Positions 43,068-49,980 of a stretch of DNA of 64,000 nucleotides are shown here, piece after piece. Source of the DNA: Salinispora pacifica CNR114 (GTDB taxonomy: Bacteria > Actinomycetota > Actinomycetes > Mycobacteriales > Micromonosporaceae); contig NZ_AZWO01000005.1 of NCBI RefSeq assembly GCF_000514775.1, positions 1 to 64,000 on the forward strand. The letters run 5' to 3'. The position numbers were made by a program, and so were the translations under genes. The notes beneath the pieces were generated by a model. It was not told the origin of the DNA. It made no database searches and was given only the letters and a program-made list of their open reading frames with translations. Each line of letters opens with the position of its first letter. Positions within the stretch are counted from its first letter, which is position 1.

Positions 43068-44081
43068 ATGGGGCACGGGCTACGGGAGATTCAGGTGGCG
43101 GTGGTCACGGGTGCCAGCGGCGGGGTCGGGCGGGCCACCGTACGGCAGCTGGCGCGGCCGGGGGTCACGATCGCCCTGTTGGCCCGCGGTCGTGCCGGTC
43201 TCGACGCCGCGGCCGACGATGTCCGCGCCGCCGGCGGTCACGCCGTGCCGATCGAGGTCGACATGGCCGACTACCACCAGGTCGCCGCCGCCGGCCAGCG
43301 GATCGAGGACGAACTGGGGCCGATCGACGTGTGGATCAACGTGGCGTTCAGCTCGGTCTTCGCGCCCTTCCAGCAGATTCGGCCCGAGGAGTTCCGCCGG
43401 ACCACCGAGGTCGCCTACCTCGGCTACGTCTACGGCACCCGGGTGGCCCTGGACCACATGATCCCGCGGGACCGGGGCGCCATCGTGCAGGTCGGATCGG
43501 CGCTGGCGTACCGAGGAATCCCGCTGCAGGCCGCCTACTGTGGGGCCAAGCACGCCATCGTCGGGTTCACCGAGTCGCTCCGTTGTGAGTTGCTGCACGA
43601 CAAGAGCAACGTCAAGGTCACCATGGTGCACCTACCGGCGATGAACACCCCACAGTTCTCGTGGCTGCTGTCCCGGCTGCCGCGGCACGCCCAGCCGGTG
43701 CCGCCGATCTACGAGCCGGAGGTCGCCGCCCGCACCATCGTCGCCGCTGCCGCCCGGCCGGGGCGGCGGGCGTACTGGGTGGGTACGCCCACCGTCCTGA
43801 CCATCCTGGGTAACCGGCTGGTGCCGGGGCTGCTGGATCGCTACCTGGGCCGGACGGGCTACGACTCGCAGCAGACCGACCAGCCCGTCGGGCCGGACCA
43901 GCCGGTGAACCTGTGGCAGCCGGCCGATGGATCGGGCGGCCACGACTTCGGTGCGCACGGCGCGTTCACCGACCGGTCACTGCGGCACAGTCCACAGGCG
44001 TGGCTGTCCCGGCACCGGATGGTGTCGGTGGCGGGGGCGGCGGGGTTGCTCTTCGGCCTGCTCGCCTGGCGTCGTACCTGA
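43068..44081 (+). CDS. Short-chain dehydrogenase with C-terminal membrane-anchor-like tail
   Basis: The 337-residue protein has VVTGASGGVGRATVRQLA (cofactor motif), DVWINVAFSS at the NNAG position, VQVGSALAYRGIPLQAAYCG followed by AKHA (catalytic Ser, YxxxK) and a longer C-terminal region. This fits the group of SDRs of about 330 residues often annotated as DltE-like/short-chain oxidoreductases. Its last 25 residues (VSVAGAAGLLFGLLAWRR) form a hydrophobic helix with a basic end. ATG 43068 has ggaggtg upstream. Substrate unknown. Confidence 0.8.
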   Translation: MGHGLREIQVAVVTGASGGVGRATVRQLARPGVTIALLARGRAGLDAAADDVRAAGGHAVPIEVDMADYHQVAAAGQRIEDELGPIDVWINVAFSSVFAPFQQIRPEEFRRTTEVAYLGYVYGTRVALDHMIPRDRGAIVQVGSALAYRGIPLQAAYCGAKHAIVGFTESLRCELLHDKSNVKVTMVHLPAMNTPQFSWLLSRLPRHAQPVPPIYEPEVAARTIVAAAARPGRRAYWVGTPTVLTILGNRLVPGLLDRYLGRTGYDSQQTDQPVGPDQPVNLWQPADGSGGHDFGAHGAFTDRSLRHSPQAWLSRHRMVSVAGAAGLLFGLLAWRRT

Positions 44082-44092
44082 GCGGCCGCGGC

Positions 44093-44134
44093 CGGGTCAA
44101 CGCCGGCGGCCGCAGCCGCCCCGGCGCTGACCCG
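44093..44134. terminator. Bidirectional terminator between convergent SDR and GH5-like genes
   Basis: cgggtca (44093-44099) pairs with tgacccg (44128-44134). The inner arms cgccggcggc and gccgccccggcg extend the stem with one small bulge. It sits between the convergent stops at 44081 and 44155. Confidence 0.65.
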
Positions 44135-44154
44135 ACCCGGGACGGTCGGTCGGG

Positions 44155-45387
44155 TTAGCGGACCGGGCCGAGGCCGCGGGCGGCGAGGTAGCCCTCGTCG
44201 GTCGCCCGGTCCGGGGTCACGATCGCGGTGGGTTCGAGTTGCCGGGCCTTCACCCAGTCCTGGTGGAACGTGCTTCCGGGCGCGACCTCCGCCCGCCGTG
44301 CGGGTTCCTGGAGCGGGTTGATCGGCGCCACCAGCGCCGGTCGAGCCAGGGCTGCCGCGTGGGCCGCGGTGTCCTGGGCGAACTCGGCCAGGGCGCGCGC
44401 GGCCGGCTTCGGCCGGTGGTCCACGGTGAACAGGCCCAGATCGTATTCCCGGTCCGGGAAGTCGGTGAGGCGACGGTCGATGTCGTGCGAGGACCACCAG
44501 GTGACGCCCCACAGCGCCGGGTTACCGGCCACCGTCGCCAGGGTGCGCGCGACGAATTCGCCGGCCTGCTCCGCTGGTACGTCCGGCCGGGGCACCCCGA
44601 GCTCCTGCAGCCACACCGGGCGGGTGGGGTCCGGCGCGCTGGAGGCGGCGAGCTCCAGCAGGTAGTCGGCGTGTGATGTGGTGGCCGGCCCGAGCGGCCC
44701 ATCGATGCGCGAGGTGCCGTTGAACACCCAGGAGTGCACTGTGGTCAGGTCGCCCAGCTCGACCGCCTCGGCGGGGTGGAAGGGGTGATCGGGGGCGTAC
44801 CACGCGTCGTCGAAGACGGAGTGCAGGCGGAGCACGTCGGGCGCCGCGGTGCGGACCACCTCCAGTAGCTCCGCCGCCCACCGGTGGGAGGCGTCCGGGG
44901 TGGTGGGGTTGGCCGGCCAGAGGTTGTTGACCTCGTTGCCGAGGGTGATGGCGAAGACGTTGGGGCGCGTCGCGACCTCGGTGCTGAGCCGTCGGACGTA
45001 CTCGCTGATGCCGTCGCGTGCCGCCCGGTCGGTGAAGATGCTGCTCTGGTGCCAGGTGAGCACCCAGGAGGGTAGGAAGTCGAAGCTGGACAGATGTCCC
45101 TGGAGCAGGTCGACCGAGACCCCGAGGTCGAACTCCGCCGCCACGTCGATCAGCGAGAGCAGGTCGTCGATCGGCTGTTGACGGAGGAGTGCGCGGTTGG
45201 GTTGGATCCACGGCCAGATCGGGAAGACGCGTACGTGGTCCAGGCCGATGCTCGCCAGGTCTTCGAGGTCGCGGCGGGCCGCGTCAGCCGAGAAGTCGAG
45301 CCAGCTGTAGAACCAGCCGTCGGACGGTACGTAGTTGGCGCCGAGGCGGAACCTTCGGGTGCTCTGCGTACGGGCATTGGTGATCAA
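44155..45387 (-). CDS. GH-A clan glycoside hydrolase, GH5-like (candidate beta-mannosidase of the N-glycan core)
   Basis: The 410-residue protein has a (beta/alpha)8 pattern starting FRLGANYVPSDGWFYSWLDF. The acid/base Glu is in AITLGNEVNN (NE pair after strand 4) and the nucleophile Glu in VWLQELGVP (strand 7). The opening NYVPSxxWxYxW recalls bifidobacterial GH5_18 exo-beta-mannosidases that split Man-beta-1,4-GlcNAc, and that role would complete this locus. There is no signal peptide, so it is cytoplasmic. TTG 45387 has ggagg five bases upstream; GTG 45399 overlaps that site. An operator-like sequence lies 40 bp upstream. The subfamily is inferred from memory of the motif. Confidence 0.7.
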   Translation of the reverse strand: MITNARTQSTRRFRLGANYVPSDGWFYSWLDFSADAARRDLEDLASIGLDHVRVFPIWPWIQPNRALLRQQPIDDLLSLIDVAAEFDLGVSVDLLQGHLSSFDFLPSWVLTWHQSSIFTDRAARDGISEYVRRLSTEVATRPNVFAITLGNEVNNLWPANPTTPDASHRWAAELLEVVRTAAPDVLRLHSVFDDAWYAPDHPFHPAEAVELGDLTTVHSWVFNGTSRIDGPLGPATTSHADYLLELAASSAPDPTRPVWLQELGVPRPDVPAEQAGEFVARTLATVAGNPALWGVTWWSSHDIDRRLTDFPDREYDLGLFTVDHRPKPAARALAEFAQDTAAHAAALARPALVAPINPLQEPARRAEVAPGSTFHQDWVKARQLEPTAIVTPDRATDEGYLAARGLGPVR

Positions 45388-45426
45388 AAGGTCCTCCACG
45401 TGGCTAGCCAGGCACAGATAGGGCGC

Positions 45427-45438
45427 TAAACCGATTTA
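45427..45438. promoter_or_regulatory. LacI-type operator in front of the GH5-like gene
   Basis: TAAACCGATTTA has a central CG and near-perfect dyad symmetry, the usual LacI-family pattern. Ten of twelve positions match the site at 46595-46608 read on the opposite strand (TAAACCGGTCTA). It lies upstream of the minus-strand glycosidase and downstream of the regulator gene's 3' end (45483). Confidence 0.65.
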
Positions 45439-45482
45439 TTACACACCACGAGTATCGCTCGACACGCATCGACCCGGGAGTG

Positions 45483-46502
45483 CTAGTTGCGGGTCGGCGA
45501 GGTGCTCTCCCGCGCGATCAGCCGGGGCGTCTCGGTCTTGTGGTTCTTCGTCTTCGTGGGGTTGGCCAGGACCGCCATCATGGCCTGGGCCGCCTGCACG
45601 CCGAAGCGGTAGGTGTCGCGGGACAGCGCGGTGAGGGAGGGGTGGGTGAGCTGGGCCAACACCGAGTCGTCGAAGGAGATGATCGATAGCTCGTGTGGGA
45701 CGGGAACCCCCATCTCCAGTGCGACGCCCAGCCCGGCGACCGCCATCAGGTCACTGTCGTAGATGATCGCCGTTGGGCGGCCGGCCCCGGCGAGCAGCTT
45801 GCGCGTGGCCGCCGCGCCCTGGGCGTCGCTGAAGTCGGTGTGCAGTGACCGGGCGCGGGGGAGTGCCAGCCGGGTGGCGGCGTCCCGCAGTGCTCGGGAA
45901 CGGCGCTGGGTGTGTTGAAACTCGGGTAGCCCCGACACGTGGGCGATCCGGGTGTGGCCGAGCACGGCGAGGTACTCCACCGCCGAGAGCATCGCCGCTC
46001 GGTCGTCGGCCCAGACCGAGGAGACGCTCCCGTGTCGGCCCGGCCCGCCGACCACGACGGCCGGGATCTTAAGCTGCTCCACCACGGCGATGCGTGGGTC
46101 ACGAACCTTCAGGTCGATCAGCACCAGGCCGTCCACCCGGCGTTCGGAGACCCAGCTTCGGTAGATCTCGATCTCCGCTTGGGTGTCCTCGACGATCATC
46201 AGGTGCAGCGCGATCGACTGACTGGAGAACTCCGCCTGCAGGCCGGAGAGGAGGCGGGCGAAGAAGGGCTCCACGCCGAGGGTGCGCGCGGGGCGCGCGA
46301 TCACCAGCCCGACGGCGTTGGCTCGGGCTCCGCCGAGGGCCCGCGCCGCACTGTGCGGACGCCAGTTGATCTCCTCTGCCACGCGGAGGATGCGCGCCCG
46401 GGTGGCCTCGCTGACGCCGGGCCGGCCGTTGAGCGCGAACGAGACGGCGCCTTTGGAGACCCCGGCCCGCCGGGCGATATCGGCGATTGTCGGTCGCTGC
46501 AT
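45483..46502 (-). CDS. LacI-family repressor of the N-glycan utilisation locus
   Basis: The 339-residue protein starts MQRPTIADIARRAGVSKGAV. This is the LacI helix-turn-helix, followed by the hinge with RALGGARANAVGLVIARP and a periplasmic-binding-protein-like sensor domain (PAVVVGGPGRHGSVSSVWAD, IIYDSDLMAVAGLGVALEMG, ISFDDSVLAQLTHPSLTAL). ATG 46502 is supported by the conserved N-terminus. It lies between the two units it should regulate, with one operator candidate next to each. The inducer is probably an imported oligosaccharide, for example a mannose-GlcNAc compound. Confidence 0.88.
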   Translation of the reverse strand: MQRPTIADIARRAGVSKGAVSFALNGRPGVSEATRARILRVAEEINWRPHSAARALGGARANAVGLVIARPARTLGVEPFFARLLSGLQAEFSSQSIALHLMIVEDTQAEIEIYRSWVSERRVDGLVLIDLKVRDPRIAVVEQLKIPAVVVGGPGRHGSVSSVWADDRAAMLSAVEYLAVLGHTRIAHVSGLPEFQHTQRRSRALRDAATRLALPRARSLHTDFSDAQGAAATRKLLAGAGRPTAIIYDSDLMAVAGLGVALEMGVPVPHELSIISFDDSVLAQLTHPSLTALSRDTYRFGVQAAQAMMAVLANPTKTKNHKTETPRLIARESTSPTRN

Positions 46503-46557
46503 CTGGCGACGCTCTCCCTCCACGCGGCTACCGGGAAGCGACGGTCGGTAGCCGCTC

Positions 46558-46608
46558 TTGACACGCGATTCTAACCGGGGGGATAGTCCCTCCACTAGAC
46601 CGGTTTAT
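46558..46608 (+). promoter_or_regulatory. Promoter and LacI-type operator of the ABC/glycosidase operon
   Basis: TTGACA (46558-46563) is separated by 18 bases from GATAGT (46582-46587), a plausible plus-strand promoter. CTAGACCGGTTTAT (46595-46608) lies just downstream, where a bound repressor would block transcription. Its reverse complement matches the operator at 45427. The next gene begins at 46696. Confidence 0.55.
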
Positions 46609-46695
46609 CATTGCCATCGGATCGCCTGTGAGCACCGGACACGCCCGATCCGACGGGGGTAGCCGGCTGATAAAAAGTTAGGGGCGGAGAGAGAG

Positions 46696-47976
46696 ATGCG
46701 AACACGCTTGGCCGGGCTTGCCCTGTCGTCGGCCGTGCTAACGGCGCTCGCGGGATGCGGGCTGTCCGGCACGGACTCCAGTGACGACCAGGTCGATGTC
46801 ACCGGCGAGATCAAAGGCACTGTGACCCTGCAGACCTGGGCCCTGAAGCCCAAGTTCACCGACTACGTGCAGGGTGTTATCGACGGGTTCGAGGAGAAGT
46901 ACCCGGGAACGACCGTCAAGTGGCTGGACCAGCCCGGTGACGGTTACTCGGAGAAGGTGCTCAGCCAGGCGGCCAGCGATGAGCTGCCCGACGTGACGAA
47001 CCTTCCGCCGGAATTCGCCCTGCCGCTCGCCGAGCAGGGGCTGCTGCTCGACGTCGACCAGGCCGACGACAAGCTCCGCGAGGAGTACGTCGCGGGCGCC
47101 GTCGCCTCCTACGAGTACGCCGGTCTGACCGGGGTCTACGGCTACCCGTGGTACCTCAACACCGACGTGAACTACTGGAACACGGAGCTGCTGTCCCAGT
47201 ACGGGTTGGACGAGACCAAGCTCCCGACCACGATCGAGGAACTGGTCGCCCAGGCCCGGATCGTCAAGGAGGAGTCCGACGGCAAGGTCCACCTGCTGAG
47301 CCGGATGCCCAGCGTCGAGGACCTGACCAAGGCCGGCGTCGACATCGTCTCCTCGGACGGCAAGGAATTCGTCTTCAACACCCCCGAGGCCGTGGCGGTC
47401 CTCGACACCTACCGGGACGCGTTCGCCGAAGGGCTCCTGCCCCGCAACGTGCTGACCGACGCCTACCTCGGCAACATGGAGCTGTTCAAGAAGCAGCAGG
47501 TCGCCTGGACCACCGGTGGCGGTAACTCGATCAACACCATCAAGGTCGACAACCCGTCGCTGGCCGAGAAGATCGTCGCGTCACCGGCGATCGGCACCCC
47601 GCCGCTGTACACCCAGGGGCTGTCGGTGGCCAAGGGCAGCGACAACCTGCCCGCGGCCGTCGCCCTCGCCCGTTGGGTGACCAACGCGGAGAACCAGGCG
47701 GCCTTCGCTGAGGTCGTGCCCGGCATCTTCCCGAGTACAGTTGCCACCGCTGAGGATCCGCAGTTCAGCGAGAGCGACGGCACCAACGCCGGGGACGCGA
47801 AGAAGATCGCCTTCACCTCGCTGGCCGAGGCGGAGCTGTTGAAGCCAGTCATCGTCGACCAGGCGATGACCGACTTCATCAATCAGCAGTTCTCCCTCGC
47901 GATCAGCGGAGAGATCACCTCCCAGGAGGCGCTGGACAAGGCAGTCGAGAAGTGCAACGAACTGCTCAACAACTGA
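46696..47976 (+). CDS. ABC transporter oligosaccharide-binding lipoprotein
   Basis: The 426-residue protein has a lipoprotein signal with lipobox LAGC (residues about 18-21). It continues as a family 1 extracellular solute-binding protein (VTLQTWALKPKFTDYVQGVI, ELPDVTNLPPEF, ARWVTNAENQAAFAEVVPG). It captures the sugar ligand outside the membrane for the two permeases encoded downstream. gggcggagag precedes the ATG. Because it stands directly behind the LacI-controlled promoter and before GH85 and GH38 genes, the ligand is probably a released N-glycan. Confidence 0.9.
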   Translation: MRTRLAGLALSSAVLTALAGCGLSGTDSSDDQVDVTGEIKGTVTLQTWALKPKFTDYVQGVIDGFEEKYPGTTVKWLDQPGDGYSEKVLSQAASDELPDVTNLPPEFALPLAEQGLLLDVDQADDKLREEYVAGAVASYEYAGLTGVYGYPWYLNTDVNYWNTELLSQYGLDETKLPTTIEELVAQARIVKEESDGKVHLLSRMPSVEDLTKAGVDIVSSDGKEFVFNTPEAVAVLDTYRDAFAEGLLPRNVLTDAYLGNMELFKKQQVAWTTGGGNSINTIKVDNPSLAEKIVASPAIGTPPLYTQGLSVAKGSDNLPAAVALARWVTNAENQAAFAEVVPGIFPSTVATAEDPQFSESDGTNAGDAKKIAFTSLAEAELLKPVIVDQAMTDFINQQFSLAISGEITSQEALDKAVEKCNELLNN

Positions 47977-48009
47977 TCGGCCGAGCCGGGCCGGTCCCAC
48001 GTTGACCAG

Positions 48010-48050
48010 CGGTGCTCGGCCGGACCGGAACCCCGGCCGGCCGAGCACCG
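48010..48050 (+). terminator. Hairpin between binding-protein and permease genes (attenuator or mRNA stabiliser)
   Basis: A perfect 14-bp stem cggtgctcggccgg / ccggccgagcaccg with a 13-nt loop lies in the 164-bp gap after the binding-protein gene. Such structures commonly allow partial read-through and stabilise the 5' part of the mRNA, raising binding protein over permease. Confidence 0.7.
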
Positions 48051-48140
48051 GCGCCGCCCGCGCCACCACTGCCATCACCTGTCGTTGCGCGACTCACCGC
48101 ATCGCCACGCCACCCCACCGGAAAAGCAGAGCGGGACGTA

Positions 48141-49013
48141 ATGAAAACTCAGCGTTGGTTCACCCCCTGGCTGTTGCTCGGGCCTGCCCTCGTCTGGCTG
48201 CTGGTGTTCAACCTCTGGCCAGCGATCAACACCGTGGTCCTCGCGTTCACCAACGCCAAGCCACTCGGCGGTGGAAGCTTCACTGGAGTGGCCAACTTCG
48301 AGCGCATGCTCAATGATGATCAACTCATCTATGCGCTGGTGAACAGCATCGTCTACATGCTGGTCTGCCTACCCCTGTTGCTCTTCCTGCCGCTGCTGCT
48401 CGCGGTGCTGTTGGAGAAGAAGCTGCCGGGCATCACGTTCTTTCGCACCGCCTTCTACACCCCGGTGATCGCCTCCGCGGTGGTCGTGGCGCTGATCTGG
48501 ACCTGGTTGCTGGAGGACCGCGGCCTGGTCAACGGGCTGGCCCAACAGCTCGGCTTCCTCACCGAACCGCTGCCCTTCCTCAGCGGGCGCTGGCTGCTGC
48601 TGTTCAGCGCGATCAGCCTCACCGTGTGGAAGGGGCTGGGTTACTACATGATCATCTACTTGTCGGCGTTGGGGAACGTTTCGCGCCAACTGCACGAGGC
48701 GGCCGCGGTTGACGGCGCCAGTCCGATCCGCCGGTTCTGGTCGGTCACCGTGCCCGGGGTGCGCACCACGATGTTGCTGGTCAGCGTCCTGGTCACCGTC
48801 TCCGCGCTGCGGGTCTTCACCGAGTTGTTCGTCCTCACCAACGGCACCGGCGGGCCCGGCGGCCGGACCATGTCCCTGGTCATGCTCATCCAGATGTACA
48901 GCCGGGGCTTCACCGGACACCTCGGCTACGCCTCGGCGCTCAGCCTGTTGCTGTTCGTGATCACTGTCGGCCCCATGCTTCTCCTCCTGCGCCTGAACCG
49001 GAAGGCGGCCTAG
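48141..49013 (+). CDS. Sugar ABC transporter permease (MalF-type)
   Basis: The 290-residue protein has six hydrophobic helices and the EAA-loop HEAAAVDGASPIRRFWSVTV (EAAxxDGA...F...P), which contacts the ATPase. ATG 48141 is the start; upstream agagcggga is a weak ribosome-binding site. It forms the channel with the next gene product. No ATPase gene is present in the operon. Actinomycete sugar importers of this type usually share the MsiK ATPase encoded elsewhere. Confidence 0.9.
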   Translation: MKTQRWFTPWLLLGPALVWLLVFNLWPAINTVVLAFTNAKPLGGGSFTGVANFERMLNDDQLIYALVNSIVYMLVCLPLLLFLPLLLAVLLEKKLPGITFFRTAFYTPVIASAVVVALIWTWLLEDRGLVNGLAQQLGFLTEPLPFLSGRWLLLFSAISLTVWKGLGYYMIIYLSALGNVSRQLHEAAAVDGASPIRRFWSVTVPGVRTTMLLVSVLVTVSALRVFTELFVLTNGTGGPGGRTMSLVMLIQMYSRGFTGHLGYASALSLLLFVITVGPMLLLLRLNRKAA

Positions 49014-49015
49014 CC

Positions 49016-49930
49016 ATGACGCAGCTCACCACCCCTCCCGCCGGCGCTCCGGCGAAGACGCCGGCCTCCGCGCCGAAGCGACGGCGTCGGGGCTCGGGCT
49101 TCGGCACCATGCGGCGGCGCGAGAAGCTGCTCCGGTACGCGCTGCTGCTGCTGGCGCTGGTGGTGACCGTCGGGCCGTTCGTGTGGCAGCTGTCCACCTC
49201 CCTGAAGGGTGCCGGCGAGAGCATCTACACCTCGACGCCGCAGTTCATTCCCTCCGATCCGACGTTCGACAACTACCTGCGGGTGGCCGAGACGATCCCC
49301 GTCCTGTCGTACGCGAAGAACTCGCTGATCGTGGCGGCGATAGCGGTCATCGGTAACGCCGTGGGCGCCACCCTGGCCGGGTTCGCCCTCGCCAAGCTGC
49401 GCTTCCGAGGCCGGACGCTGTTCCTCGCACTGGTGCTCGGCACCCTGGTGCTGCCCGGCGAGGTGACGATCATTTCGCAGTACGTGACGGTCCGCAGCCT
49501 CGGTCTGGCCGACACGTTGGTCGGTGTGGCGCTGCCCACCACCGTCGCCATGTTGAACGTGCTGTTGATGCGCGCGGCGTTCATGGCGATCCCCGACGAG
49601 ATGGACGAGGCGGCGGTGATCGACGGCGCGTCGGCCTGGCAACGGCTGATCCATGTCGGACTCCCCAACGTGCGGGGCATGCTCAGCGTCATCACGATCT
49701 TCGCGTTCATCGGCGCCTGGGACGACTTCCTGTGGCCGCTGATCGTGTTGACCGACCCGCAGAACTACACCCTCACCGTCGGCCTGCAGTACCTCAGCGG
49801 TGCCTTCACCTCGAACCCCCGGGTCATCGCGGCCGGCACGATGATCGCGTTCATTCCGATCGTCATTGTCTTCGCGACGCTGCAACGGTTCTTCTTCCGC
49901 GGCGTCGAGGAGGGGGCGATCAAGGGGTAA
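49016..49930 (+). CDS. Sugar ABC transporter permease (MalG-type)
   Basis: The 304-residue protein has a basic N-terminus (KRRRRGSGFGTMRRREK), six membrane segments and the EAA-loop DEAAVIDGASAWQRLIHVGL. It starts two bases after the preceding stop, so translation is coupled. It forms a heterodimeric channel with the MalF-type subunit for the sugar delivered by the lipoprotein at 46696. Confidence 0.9.
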   Translation: MTQLTTPPAGAPAKTPASAPKRRRRGSGFGTMRRREKLLRYALLLLALVVTVGPFVWQLSTSLKGAGESIYTSTPQFIPSDPTFDNYLRVAETIPVLSYAKNSLIVAAIAVIGNAVGATLAGFALAKLRFRGRTLFLALVLGTLVLPGEVTIISQYVTVRSLGLADTLVGVALPTTVAMLNVLLMRAAFMAIPDEMDEAAVIDGASAWQRLIHVGLPNVRGMLSVITIFAFIGAWDDFLWPLIVLTDPQNYTLTVGLQYLSGAFTSNPRVIAAGTMIAFIPIVIVFATLQRFFFRGVEEGAIKG

Positions 49931-49980
49931 CCCTCGCCCCAACCCCCCACCCCCCCCACCCCCAATGGAGGTGATCCTGG
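49931..49980 (+). promoter_or_regulatory. C-rich spacer and unusually strong ribosome-binding site of the GH85 gene
   Basis: A C-dominated tract (about 49936-49963) is followed by GGAGGTGATCC (49967-49977). Eleven consecutive bases match the anti-Shine-Dalgarno end of 16S rRNA, with ATG at 49981. Such a long match suggests high expression of the secreted enzyme. Confidence 0.7.
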
